Shown here one piece after another: positions 50,051 to 58,676 of a stretch of DNA of 64,000 nt. The notes under the pieces were generated by a model, which saw nothing but the letters and a program-made list of their open reading frames with translations, was not told where the DNA came from and made no database searches. Positions within the stretch are counted from its first letter, which is position 1. Each line of letters starts with the position of its first letter. Location of the stretch: assembly GCF_013403915.1 (NCBI RefSeq), contig NZ_JABFDI010000010.1, positions 62,001-126,000 of the forward strand. Reading direction: 5' to 3'. The stretch is from Winogradskyella pacifica (GTDB lineage Bacteria > Bacteroidota > Bacteroidia > Flavobacteriales > Flavobacteriaceae). A program made the translations under genes and the position numbers.

Positions 50051-53000
50051 ATGTCATCAAACAAGAAATACTGGAAAAGTGTTGAAGAGCTAAACGAGAA
50101 TAGCTCTATTGTTGAGGCGCTTCAACAAAATGAATTTGTGGAAGAGATTCCTACAGATGAATTTTTGGGTGATAAAGATTCCTTAGAATCTTCATCTACA
50201 TCGCGTCGTGATTTCTTAAAATACGTTGGTTTTAGTACTGCAGCAGCTTCTTTAGCCGCGTGTGAAGGTCCAGTGATTAAGTCAATTCCTTATATAGTGC
50301 AACCAACGGAAATTATTCCTGGTGTTGCTAACTATTATGCAACTACAATTGCAGATGGTTTTGATTTTGCCAGTGTTTTAGTTAAAACAAGAGAAGGAAG
50401 ACCTATTAAGATTGAAAATAATACGGATGCATCTTCTAACGGTATAGCAAATGCTAGAGTTAATGCATCAGTTTTAGGATTGTATGATAACCTTAGGGTT
50501 AAGTCACCAATGAAAGGTGAGTCTGCAATATCTTGGGATACTTTTATGTCTGAAACGACTTCGAAATTAAATGGACTTAATGGTAAACAAATTGTGTTAT
50601 TAACGCAATCGATGCCAAGTCCTTCAACAAATAAATTAATTGCAACTTTTAAATCTAAGTATGGTAACGTGAATCACGTTGCTTATGATGCGGTTTCAGA
50701 GTCTGCAACTTTAGACGCATATCAAGCTAAGTACGGTACAAGAGGAATGGCTAATTACGATTTCTCAAAAGCCATGACCATTGTAGCTATTGGTGCTGAT
50801 TTCTTAGGAGATTGGCAAGGTGGTGGTTTTGAGTCTGCTTATGCTAAAAAGCGTATTCCTGCTAATGGTAAAATGTCTAGACATATTCAGTTTGAATCGA
50901 ACATGTCTTTATCAGGTGCCAATGCCGATAAGCGTGTACCATTAACACCGAGTCAACAAAAATTAGCACTTGCTAAATTATATAGTTATGTAACAGGTGT
51001 TGCATTGCCTGGATCTTTACCAGAGGCTTTAGATAAAGCGGTAAAAGATGCAGCAAAAGAATTAAGTCAAGCTGGTAGTAATGGTGTTGTTGTTTCTGGG
51101 ATTCAGGATGTGAATGCTCAAACAACGGTTTTAGAAATTAATGAGCACTTAAGAAGTCAAGCTTTTGATCCTAAAACAACTATTAAAACGAGACTTGGAA
51201 GTAATAAAGCAGTTACACAATTAGTAGCTGATATGAAGGCAGGTAAAGTTGGTGCAATCATCATGAATGGTGTAAACCCAATGTATACATTACCAAATGC
51301 TTCAGATTTTAAAGAAGGATTAGCAAAGACAGATTTATCGGTTGCGTTTTCAATGAAGCAAGGCGAAACATCATCGAACTGTCAATATATTGCTGCAACT
51401 CCTCACAATTTAGAATCTTGGGGTGATTTCGAATTTAAATCTGGTCATTATTCAATGATGCAGCCTACAATTCGTCCTTTATTTGATACGAAGCAATTTC
51501 AAGAAGTATTAATGAGCTGGACAGAAACGTCTGGGTCTTATAGAGATTATTTAAAATCTGTTTGGACGGAAAGTGTGTTAAATGGTTCTTCATTTAATAA
51601 AGCTGTTCAAGATGGTGTTTTTGTAACAGGTACTTCGGTAAGTGGTTCTAATGGATCAACTACAACGACTTCTACAACAACAGAATTAGAAGATAAAAAA
51701 GATAGAACATTCTTAGGCGGGGTTATTCATGATGTTGCTGTAGGTGTTGGAATAAAGGAAGAAGACAAAGACGGATATAAGACAACAACGTCTACTACCA
51801 CTGTAAATAACGGTAATAACGTTGATACGGCATCTGTTTTAACAGGTGGTACTGCAGCAAGAGCTCTAGCAGCTTCTGCAAAAGATGGTAACTTAGAATT
51901 GTCACTTTATACCAAAGTAGGTATGGGAGACGGACAACAAGCTAACAATCCATGGTTACAAGAATTTCCTGATCCAATTACAAGAACATCTTGGGATAAT
52001 TATATTACAGTATCACAAGCTGATGCTAAAGCTTATGGTTTAATTAACGAGAATGTCGCTAATGGTGGTCTTAACGGAAGCTATGTAGATGTTACCGTAA
52101 ACGGTGTTACTGTACCTAAGGTGCCCGTATTAATTCAACCAGGTCAAGCTAAAGGATCGGTTGGTATGGCATTTGGTTTTGGAAGAACTTCCAAAGCACT
52201 AAAAGATGAAATGAAGACAGGTGTTAATGCTTACCCATTATACCAAGGCTTTAATTCAGTTCAAGAAGTAACAATTAGTAAAGTAGCTGGTGAGCATGAA
52301 TTTGCTTGTGTACAGTTGCATAATACTTTAATGGGTCGTGGTGATATCATCAAGGAAACCACATTAGAGATATTTAATACAAAAGATAAGAAACATTGGA
52401 ATTCTGTTCCTCAAGTGTCTCTTAATCATATAGAAACTCCCGTAACATCTCCTGATGTTGATTTATGGGATGAATTTGATCGTTCTATTGGACATCACTT
52501 TAATTTATCTATTGACTTAAACGCTTGTACAGGTTGTGGAGCATGTGTAATTGCATGTCACGCTGAAAACAATGTACCAGTAGTTGGAAAATCTGAAATG
52601 AGACGTAGTAGAGATATGCACTGGTTGCGTATTGACCGTTATTACTCTTCTGAAGATTCTTTCAAAGATGACTTAGATAAGAAAAATAACATTTCAGGAT
52701 TAGGTAGTTCATTAAGTGAGTTTGCTGAATTAGAAAATCCAGCAGAAAGCCCTCAAGTGGTATTCCAACCGGTAATGTGTCAACATTGTAATCATGCTCC
52801 TTGTGAAACTGTTTGTCCTGTTGCTGCAACAGCACATGGTCGTCAAGGTCAAAATCACATGGCTTATAACCGTTGTGTAGGAACAAGATATTGTGCAAAC
52901 AACTGTCCTTATAAAGTTCGTCGTTTCAACTGGTTCTTATATAACAAGAATGATGAGTTTGATTACTACATGAATGACGATTTAGGTCGTATGGTATTAA

Positions 53001-53302
53001 ATCCAGATGTTGTAGTAAGATCTCGTGGTGTAATGGAAAAATGTTCTATGTGTATTCAAAAAACACAAAAAACAATTCTAGATGCTAAGCGTGATGGACG
53101 TCTTGTTAAAGATGGCGAATTCCAAACAGCTTGTTCTGCAGCCTGTGGAAATGGAGCTATGGTATTCGGTGATATCAATGACAAAGAGAGTGAGATTACT
53201 GCATTGAAAGATGGAGATCGTATGTATCATTTATTAGAGTACGTAGGTACAAAACCTAACGTCATCTATCAGACAAAAGTGAGAAATACATCAAAAGCGT
53301 AA
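50051..53302 (+). CDS. actB: Alternative complex III iron-sulfur/molybdopterin-like subunit ActB
   Basis: A 1083-aa peripheral subunit. A twin-arginine motif SRRDFLKYVG (about 52-61) leads into a large molybdopterin-oxidoreductase-like region (about 65-790), which in this family has lost its cofactor. The C-terminal ferredoxin-like part (about 815-1060) has the cluster ligands CTGCGACVIAC (about 827), CQHCNHAPCETVC (about 910), CVGTRYCANNC (about 942), CSMC (about 998) and CSAACGNG (about 1028), consistent with three [4Fe-4S] and one [3Fe-4S]. A Thr/Ser-rich insertion lies at about 526-594. It relays electrons between the quinol site and the hemes. It follows actA by 149 bases. Confidence 0.95.
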   Translation: MSSNKKYWKSVEELNENSSIVEALQQNEFVEEIPTDEFLGDKDSLESSSTSRRDFLKYVGFSTAAASLAACEGPVIKSIPYIVQPTEIIPGVANYYATTIADGFDFASVLVKTREGRPIKIENNTDASSNGIANARVNASVLGLYDNLRVKSPMKGESAISWDTFMSETTSKLNGLNGKQIVLLTQSMPSPSTNKLIATFKSKYGNVNHVAYDAVSESATLDAYQAKYGTRGMANYDFSKAMTIVAIGADFLGDWQGGGFESAYAKKRIPANGKMSRHIQFESNMSLSGANADKRVPLTPSQQKLALAKLYSYVTGVALPGSLPEALDKAVKDAAKELSQAGSNGVVVSGIQDVNAQTTVLEINEHLRSQAFDPKTTIKTRLGSNKAVTQLVADMKAGKVGAIIMNGVNPMYTLPNASDFKEGLAKTDLSVAFSMKQGETSSNCQYIAATPHNLESWGDFEFKSGHYSMMQPTIRPLFDTKQFQEVLMSWTETSGSYRDYLKSVWTESVLNGSSFNKAVQDGVFVTGTSVSGSNGSTTTTSTTTELEDKKDRTFLGGVIHDVAVGVGIKEEDKDGYKTTTSTTTVNNGNNVDTASVLTGGTAARALAASAKDGNLELSLYTKVGMGDGQQANNPWLQEFPDPITRTSWDNYITVSQADAKAYGLINENVANGGLNGSYVDVTVNGVTVPKVPVLIQPGQAKGSVGMAFGFGRTSKALKDEMKTGVNAYPLYQGFNSVQEVTISKVAGEHEFACVQLHNTLMGRGDIIKETTLEIFNTKDKKHWNSVPQVSLNHIETPVTSPDVDLWDEFDRSIGHHFNLSIDLNACTGCGACVIACHAENNVPVVGKSEMRRSRDMHWLRIDRYYSSEDSFKDDLDKKNNISGLGSSLSEFAELENPAESPQVVFQPVMCQHCNHAPCETVCPVAATAHGRQGQNHMAYNRCVGTRYCANNCPYKVRRFNWFLYNKNDEFDYYMNDDLGRMVLNPDVVVRSRGVMEKCSMCIQKTQKTILDAKRDGRLVKDGEFQTACSAACGNGAMVFGDINDKESEITALKDGDRMYHLLEYVGTKPNVIYQTKVRNTSKA

Positions 53303-53329
53303 ATTAAATTAAGAAACAAGTATATAATT

Positions 53330-55063
53330 ATGGCGTCTCATTACGAAGCACCTATTAGAAGACCTTTAGTAACTGGAGAAAAATCGTATCACGATGTTAC
53401 AGTTGATGTCGCAAGACCTGTTGAAGGCAAAGCCAACCGTGCATGGTGGATTGTTTTCAGTATAGCTTTGGTCGCATTCCTTTGGGGAATAGGTTGTATT
53501 ATTTATACAGTATCTACGGGTATTGGAGTTTGGGGTCTTAACAAGACTGTAAACTGGGCTTGGGATATTACTAACTTCGTTTGGTGGGTTGGTATTGGTC
53601 ACGCAGGAACATTGATTTCTGCGGTACTATTATTATTCCGTCAAAAATGGAGAATGGCAATTAACCGTTCTGCGGAAGCTATGACAATCTTCGCGGTTTT
53701 TCAAGCAGGTTTGTTTCCAATTATTCACATGGGTCGTCCATGGTTAGCGTATTGGGTATTACCAATTCCAAACCAATTCGGATCGCTATGGGTAAATTTT
53801 AACTCACCTTTACTTTGGGATGTATTTGCAATCTCTACGTATTTATCGGTATCATTAGTATTCTGGTGGACAGGTTTATTACCAGATTTCGCAATGTTAA
53901 GAGATAGAGCTGTTCGTCCTTTCCAAAAGAAAATCTACGCTTTAGTAAGTTTTGGTTGGTCGGGTCGCGCAAAAGATTGGCAACGTTTTGAAGAAGTATC
54001 TTTAGTACTTGCTGGTTTAGCTACACCTTTAGTACTTTCTGTACACACTATTGTATCTTTTGATTTCGCTACATCGATTGTTCCAGGATGGCATACTACC
54101 ATTTTCCCTCCGTATTTCGTAGCAGGTGCAATTTTCTCAGGATTTGCAATGGTAAACACGCTTCTTATTATTATGAGAAAAGTGTGTAACCTTGAAGATT
54201 ATATTACAGTACAACACATCGAGTTAATGAACATTGTAATTATGCTTACAGGTTCTATCGTTGGTGTGGCATATATTACAGAATTATTTATTGCTTGGTA
54301 CTCTGGTGTAGAGTATGAACAGTTTGCATTCTTAAACAGAGCAACTGGTCCTTACTGGTGGGCATACTGGTGTATGATGAGTTTTAACGTTTTCTCACCA
54401 CAATTTATGTGGTTCAAGAAACTTAGAACAAGTATTATGTTCTCATTCTTTATCTCTATTGTAGTAAACATAGGTATGTGGTTTGAACGTTTTGTAATTA
54501 TAGTAACATCATTACATAGAGATTACTTACCATCATCTTGGACAATGTTTTCACCGACGTTTGTTGATATAGGAATTTTCATCGGAACTATTGGTTTCTT
54601 CTTTGTACTGTTTTTATTATATGCACGTACATTCCCTGTAATTGCACAGGCTGAGATTAAAACCATATTAAAGTCTTCAGGTGAGCGTTATAAACGTATA
54701 AGAGAGAATGGAGAAACACTTGCGGGTACTGGTGCTGATTCTAGAACGTCTAACTTTAAGATTCCAGAAGAAACGACGGCTTCAAAACCACTTCAAGATA
54801 CTACTGAGAAACTAGGTAATTTGTTGGAAGGTGTTGGTAGATTCGATGCTTCAATTCAAAAGGCTGATGATTTAAAAGTTATTAATGGAATTGGTCCAAA
54901 AATGGAAGATGTACTTAATAACATTGGTATCTTTACTTATGCGCAAGTAAGTAAAATGACAAAAAGAGAATATGACTTGTTAGACGAAATTACAGGTTCT
55001 TTCCCAGGAAGAGCTGAACGTGATGATTGGTCAGGACAAGCAAAAAACTTAATAAACAACTAA
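53330..55063 (+). CDS. actC: Alternative complex III NrfD-like membrane subunit ActC, with C-terminal HhH domain
   Basis: A 577-aa membrane protein. About ten transmembrane helices (from about residue 37 to 450) form two four-helix bundles of the NrfD/polysulfide reductase type, with FVWWVGIGHAGTLISAVLLLFRQKWR and HMGRPW near the quinol site. After the last helix there is a linker and then, at about 515-577, a separate soluble domain with LKVINGIGPKMEDVLNNIGI, TYAQVSKMTKRE and ERDDWSGQAKNL. This is a helix-hairpin-helix-like module of the kind found on some Nuo subunits. It starts 27 bases after actB and ends 8 bases before actD. Confidence 0.94.
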   Translation: MASHYEAPIRRPLVTGEKSYHDVTVDVARPVEGKANRAWWIVFSIALVAFLWGIGCIIYTVSTGIGVWGLNKTVNWAWDITNFVWWVGIGHAGTLISAVLLLFRQKWRMAINRSAEAMTIFAVFQAGLFPIIHMGRPWLAYWVLPIPNQFGSLWVNFNSPLLWDVFAISTYLSVSLVFWWTGLLPDFAMLRDRAVRPFQKKIYALVSFGWSGRAKDWQRFEEVSLVLAGLATPLVLSVHTIVSFDFATSIVPGWHTTIFPPYFVAGAIFSGFAMVNTLLIIMRKVCNLEDYITVQHIELMNIVIMLTGSIVGVAYITELFIAWYSGVEYEQFAFLNRATGPYWWAYWCMMSFNVFSPQFMWFKKLRTSIMFSFFISIVVNIGMWFERFVIIVTSLHRDYLPSSWTMFSPTFVDIGIFIGTIGFFFVLFLLYARTFPVIAQAEIKTILKSSGERYKRIRENGETLAGTGADSRTSNFKIPEETTASKPLQDTTEKLGNLLEGVGRFDASIQKADDLKVINGIGPKMEDVLNNIGIFTYAQVSKMTKREYDLLDEITGSFPGRAERDDWSGQAKNLINN

Positions 55064-55071
55064 TATAGTCT

Positions 55072-55611
55072 ATGGAAGCTTCGAAAGTAATTCATGCTAT
55101 TTATACCGATGATGATGTTTTAATGTCAGCCGTTAAAACGGTGAAGGCAGAAAAATATCACATTGAAGATGTATTCACACCTTTTCCAGTTCATGGACTA
55201 GATAAGGCAATGGGATTAGCACCAACGCGTTTAGCTATTACAGCATTTTTATATGGTGCTGTTGGTTTAGCAGTTGCCACTGTAATGATGAACTATATAA
55301 TGATTCAAGATTGGCCGCAAGATATTGGTGGTAAACCAAGTTTTAGTTTTTTAGAAAACATGCCAGCCTTTGTACCTATTATGTTTGAACTTACGGTGTT
55401 CTTTTCAGCGCATTTAATGGTGATTACTTTTTATATGAGAAGTAAAATATGGCCATTTAAGAAAGCTGAAAATCCAGATCCAAGAACTACAGATGACCAT
55501 TTCTTAATGGAAATTGCAGTTCATAATAACGAAGAATCATTAACTAATCTGTTGAAAGATACAGGTGCAGTTGAGATAAACATTGTTAATAAAGATGAAG
55601 ATGCACATTAA
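55072..55611 (+). CDS. actD: Alternative complex III subunit ActD (DUF3341)
   Basis: A 179-aa membrane protein. The N-terminus (KVIHAIYTDDDVLMSAVKTV, then IEDVFTPFPVHGLDKAMGL) is the DUF3341 signature. Two transmembrane helices follow (about 62-82 and 100-122) and a short cytoplasmic tail ends with KDEDAH. It is a structural subunit of the complex. It starts 8 bases after actC, and its stop is one base before the actE ATG. Confidence 0.94.
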   Translation: MEASKVIHAIYTDDDVLMSAVKTVKAEKYHIEDVFTPFPVHGLDKAMGLAPTRLAITAFLYGAVGLAVATVMMNYIMIQDWPQDIGGKPSFSFLENMPAFVPIMFELTVFFSAHLMVITFYMRSKIWPFKKAENPDPRTTDDHFLMEIAVHNNEESLTNLLKDTGAVEINIVNKDEDAH

Positions 55612-55612
55612 T

Positions 55613-56173
55613 ATGAAGAAAGCCACAAAATATAGCGTTGTATTAGCAGTGTTGGTTAGCTTTATGTCTTGCCAAGAGAACTCAAGACCAAACTACCAGT
55701 ATATGCCTAACATGTACGAGTCAATTGGTTATGAAACCTATCAAGAATCTGATGCATTCGCAAACGGTGTTGAAGCACAATTACCGGCTGAAGGTTCTAT
55801 ACCAAGAGGAGATTTTATGCCTTTTGAGATTGAAAACACAAATGAAGGATATGCTTTTGCAAAAGCAAACTTAACTAGTCCATTAGATTCTACTCAAATT
55901 GATTATGATAGAGCAGGTCCATTATATGGTATTTACTGTGGAATTTGCCACGGTAATAAAGGTGATGGAAAAGGTAAATTGGTACAGCGTGAAAAGATCT
56001 TAGGTGTACCTAGTTATGCAGATATAGGAAGAGCAATTACTGAGGGTAGTATTTATCATACGCTTTATTATGGTAAAAATACAATGGGTTCTTATGCTAA
56101 CCAATTGAACGAAGAAGAGCGTTGGCAAGTTGTTGCTTATGTTCAGAAGCTTAAGGCAGATTTAGAAAAGTAA
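55613..56173 (+). CDS. actE: Alternative complex III mono-heme cytochrome subunit ActE
   Basis: A 186-aa lipoprotein cytochrome. The start MKKATKYSVVLAVLVSFMSC carries a lipobox (FMSC), so the ATG at 55613 is chosen over an in-frame one 10 codons upstream that would overlap actD. One heme motif, CGICHGNKGDGKG (about 113-125), and a likely axial methionine in NTMGSYANQL. The segment RPNYQYMPNMYESIGYE is a family feature. It carries electrons out of the complex toward the oxidase. Confidence 0.94.
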   Translation: MKKATKYSVVLAVLVSFMSCQENSRPNYQYMPNMYESIGYETYQESDAFANGVEAQLPAEGSIPRGDFMPFEIENTNEGYAFAKANLTSPLDSTQIDYDRAGPLYGIYCGICHGNKGDGKGKLVQREKILGVPSYADIGRAITEGSIYHTLYYGKNTMGSYANQLNEEERWQVVAYVQKLKADLEK

Positions 56174-56195
56174 GATTTAGATAAAGATTATATAA

Positions 56196-57563
56196 ATGGA
56201 ATATAAAATTTCAAATCGATTAAGAACAGGAGCTATCATTTTAATGGTCTTAGGAGTATTAGGTGTTGGTTATGGCTTTATGGATGCGTACAGTGTTAAT
56301 GAAGACAATATAACAGAGTATCTAGCAAAAGAGGATCATCACGGTGATGAACATGCTACCGAATCACATGGTGAAGAGCACAATGTGTCAGCGGCACATT
56401 CTGAAGAAGGTCATGCTGACGAAGCACATGGGGCAGAAGCAGAAGCTGAAGGTCATAAAATGACTCATGAAGAACATGTTTTACACCAATTACATAACAG
56501 ACCTTATGCAGCACTATATGTTGCGGCATTCTTTTTCTTTATGATCTCATTGGGTGTTTTAGCATTCTATGCAATTCAATATGCTGCGCAAGCAGGATGG
56601 TCACCAGTACTATTTAGAGTGATGGAAGGTATTACATCTTACGTTTTACCTGGGGGTGCACTTGTATTACTAATTGCATTTTTTGCAGATAGTCATATAT
56701 TTATTTGGATGGATGAGAATGTGGTAGCACATGATGCCATAATCCAAAACAAATCAGGTTGGTTAGATAAAACTTGGTTTATGATTAGAGGATTAATCTT
56801 CTTAGGTGGTTGGTCAGCGTACCGTCATTTCTCAAGAAAGTTTTCTGTAGCACAAGACCTTGCTGATGTTAACGATAATAGTAACTTTAAAAAGAATTTC
56901 AGAATATCTGCAGCATTCTTAGTATTCTACATCTATACAGAATCAATTATGTCTTGGGATTGGATTATGAGTGTAGATCCACACTGGTTTAGTACCTTGT
57001 TTGGATGGTATGTATTCGCAAGTATGTTTGTAAGTGGTATTACAGTTATTGCCTTGATTACTATTTTCTTAAAATCTAAAGGATTATTACCATTTGTGAA
57101 TGATAGTCATATTCATGATTTAGCTAAATTTATGTTTGGGATCAGTATTTTCTGGACGTACTTATGGTTCTCTCAATTTATGCTTATCTGGTATGCTAAT
57201 ATCCCAGAAGAAGTTACTTATTTTGTAACACGTATTGAGGGTTATAATTTACCGTTCTTTGGTATGGTAGCATTAAACTTTTTATTCCCATTATTACTGT
57301 TAATGAATAGCGATTACAAACGTATTCCTTGGTTTGTAGTGATGACAGGTGTTGTTATACTATTTGGACATTATCTAGATATTTTCAATATGATTATGCC
57401 TGCGACTGTTGGAGATAGATGGTTTATTGGTATTCCTGAGATAGGATCAATATTGTTTTTCGGTGGGTTATTTATGCTTATCGTATTTACATCACTTGGT
57501 AAATATCCATTATTAGCAAAAGGGAATCCTTTTATGAAGGAAAGTGAACATTTCCATTATTAA
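56196..57563 (+). CDS. actF: Alternative complex III NrfD-like membrane subunit ActF
   Basis: A 455-aa membrane protein paralogous to ActC in fold. After the first helix (about 12-30) there is a strongly histidine- and glutamate-rich periplasmic insertion (about 43-95, about 20 histidines, e.g. EDHHGDEHATESHGEEH). Eight or nine further transmembrane helices follow, including WSPVLFRVMEGITSYV, ESIMSWDWIMSVDPHWFSTLFG and PATVGDRWFIGIPEIGSIL. It gives the second membrane half of the complex. It starts 22 bases after actE and is 24 bases from coxB. Confidence 0.93.
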   Translation: MEYKISNRLRTGAIILMVLGVLGVGYGFMDAYSVNEDNITEYLAKEDHHGDEHATESHGEEHNVSAAHSEEGHADEAHGAEAEAEGHKMTHEEHVLHQLHNRPYAALYVAAFFFFMISLGVLAFYAIQYAAQAGWSPVLFRVMEGITSYVLPGGALVLLIAFFADSHIFIWMDENVVAHDAIIQNKSGWLDKTWFMIRGLIFLGGWSAYRHFSRKFSVAQDLADVNDNSNFKKNFRISAAFLVFYIYTESIMSWDWIMSVDPHWFSTLFGWYVFASMFVSGITVIALITIFLKSKGLLPFVNDSHIHDLAKFMFGISIFWTYLWFSQFMLIWYANIPEEVTYFVTRIEGYNLPFFGMVALNFLFPLLLLMNSDYKRIPWFVVMTGVVILFGHYLDIFNMIMPATVGDRWFIGIPEIGSILFFGGLFMLIVFTSLGKYPLLAKGNPFMKESEHFHY

Positions 57564-57587
57564 TATTAAATAAGAAAAGAAACGATA

Positions 57588-58646
57588 ATGACGGCTTTAT
57601 TAACGATAATAATTGTAATTTTTGTAGCGGTTGCCATTTGGCAAATGGTAAAGATTTTTGATCTAGCTCAAGTAGGTACAACAAATACACAAGTTGCAGA
57701 CGATCAAGATAACAAGATCAACGGTTACCTAATGATGGGGTTTTTAGTATTCATCTATGTGATTACTATACTTTGTTTTTGGTACATTGGTGATTTACCT
57801 TTAATGTCTAATGCAGCATCAGAACATGGTTCTGAAGTAGATAATCTTATGATTATCTCTATGGTTGTTATTTTTGTAGTACAAACCATTACACAGTTTT
57901 TATTACACTATTTTGCTTTTAAATATAAAGGTGAAAAAGGTAAGAAAGCATTTTTCTACGCTGATAACAATACCTTAGAATTTATATGGACAATTATTCC
58001 TGTTATTGTATTGGCCGGATTAATCATCTACGGTTTATTCACTTGGAACGATATTATGAATATCGATGAAGATGAAGATCCAATGGTTATTGAATTATAT
58101 GCACAACAGTTTAGCTGGAAAGCTAGATATAGTGGAGGTGATAATGTTTTAGGTAAAGCTAACGTAAGATTAATCGATATAGATCGTGCTAATGTCTTAG
58201 GTGTAGATGAAGAGGATCCTAATGCTCAGGATGATGTTATTGTCTCAGAACTTCATTTACCAGTTGGACAACAGGTGGTATTTAAAATGCGTTCTCAAGA
58301 TGTATTACACTCAGCTTATATGCCTCATTTTAGAGCGCAAATGAACTGTGTTCCTGGTATGGTAACGCAATTTGCTTTTACTCCAACAGTGACTACCGCT
58401 GATATGCGCCAAAATCCAGACATTGTAGAGAAAGTTAAAAACATTAATGACCTTAGGAAAGAGAGAAAAGCTGAGATTGAAGAATCGGGTCAAGAATTAT
58501 TATACGAATTTGATTACCTTTTATTATGTAATAAAATTTGTGGAAAGTCGCACTACAATATGCAAATGAAGATTATTGTAGAAACTCAAGAAGAATTTGA
58601 TGCATGGATGAAAGAACAAACTACATTCCCAAATTCGTTAAATTAA
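57588..58646 (+). CDS. coxB: Cytochrome c oxidase subunit II
   Basis: A 352-aa inner-membrane protein. Three hydrophobic helices (about 1-20, 45-65 and 80-105, then 130-152 of the classic hairpin) precede the periplasmic cupredoxin domain with the CuA site: His in VLHSAYMPHF, and Cys-3x-Cys-3x-His-2x-Met in CNKICGKSHYNM (about 315-326). The QQFSWKARYSG segment is typical. There is no fused C-terminal cytochrome c, consistent with direct electron delivery from the alternative complex III. It is longer than usual at both ends of the cupredoxin core. Confidence 0.96.
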   Translation: MTALLTIIIVIFVAVAIWQMVKIFDLAQVGTTNTQVADDQDNKINGYLMMGFLVFIYVITILCFWYIGDLPLMSNAASEHGSEVDNLMIISMVVIFVVQTITQFLLHYFAFKYKGEKGKKAFFYADNNTLEFIWTIIPVIVLAGLIIYGLFTWNDIMNIDEDEDPMVIELYAQQFSWKARYSGGDNVLGKANVRLIDIDRANVLGVDEEDPNAQDDVIVSELHLPVGQQVVFKMRSQDVLHSAYMPHFRAQMNCVPGMVTQFAFTPTVTTADMRQNPDIVEKVKNINDLRKERKAEIEESGQELLYEFDYLLLCNKICGKSHYNMQMKIIVETQEEFDAWMKEQTTFPNSLN

Positions 58647-58676
58647 CTAAGGTTTTAAGAAAAAGATAAACAGATT

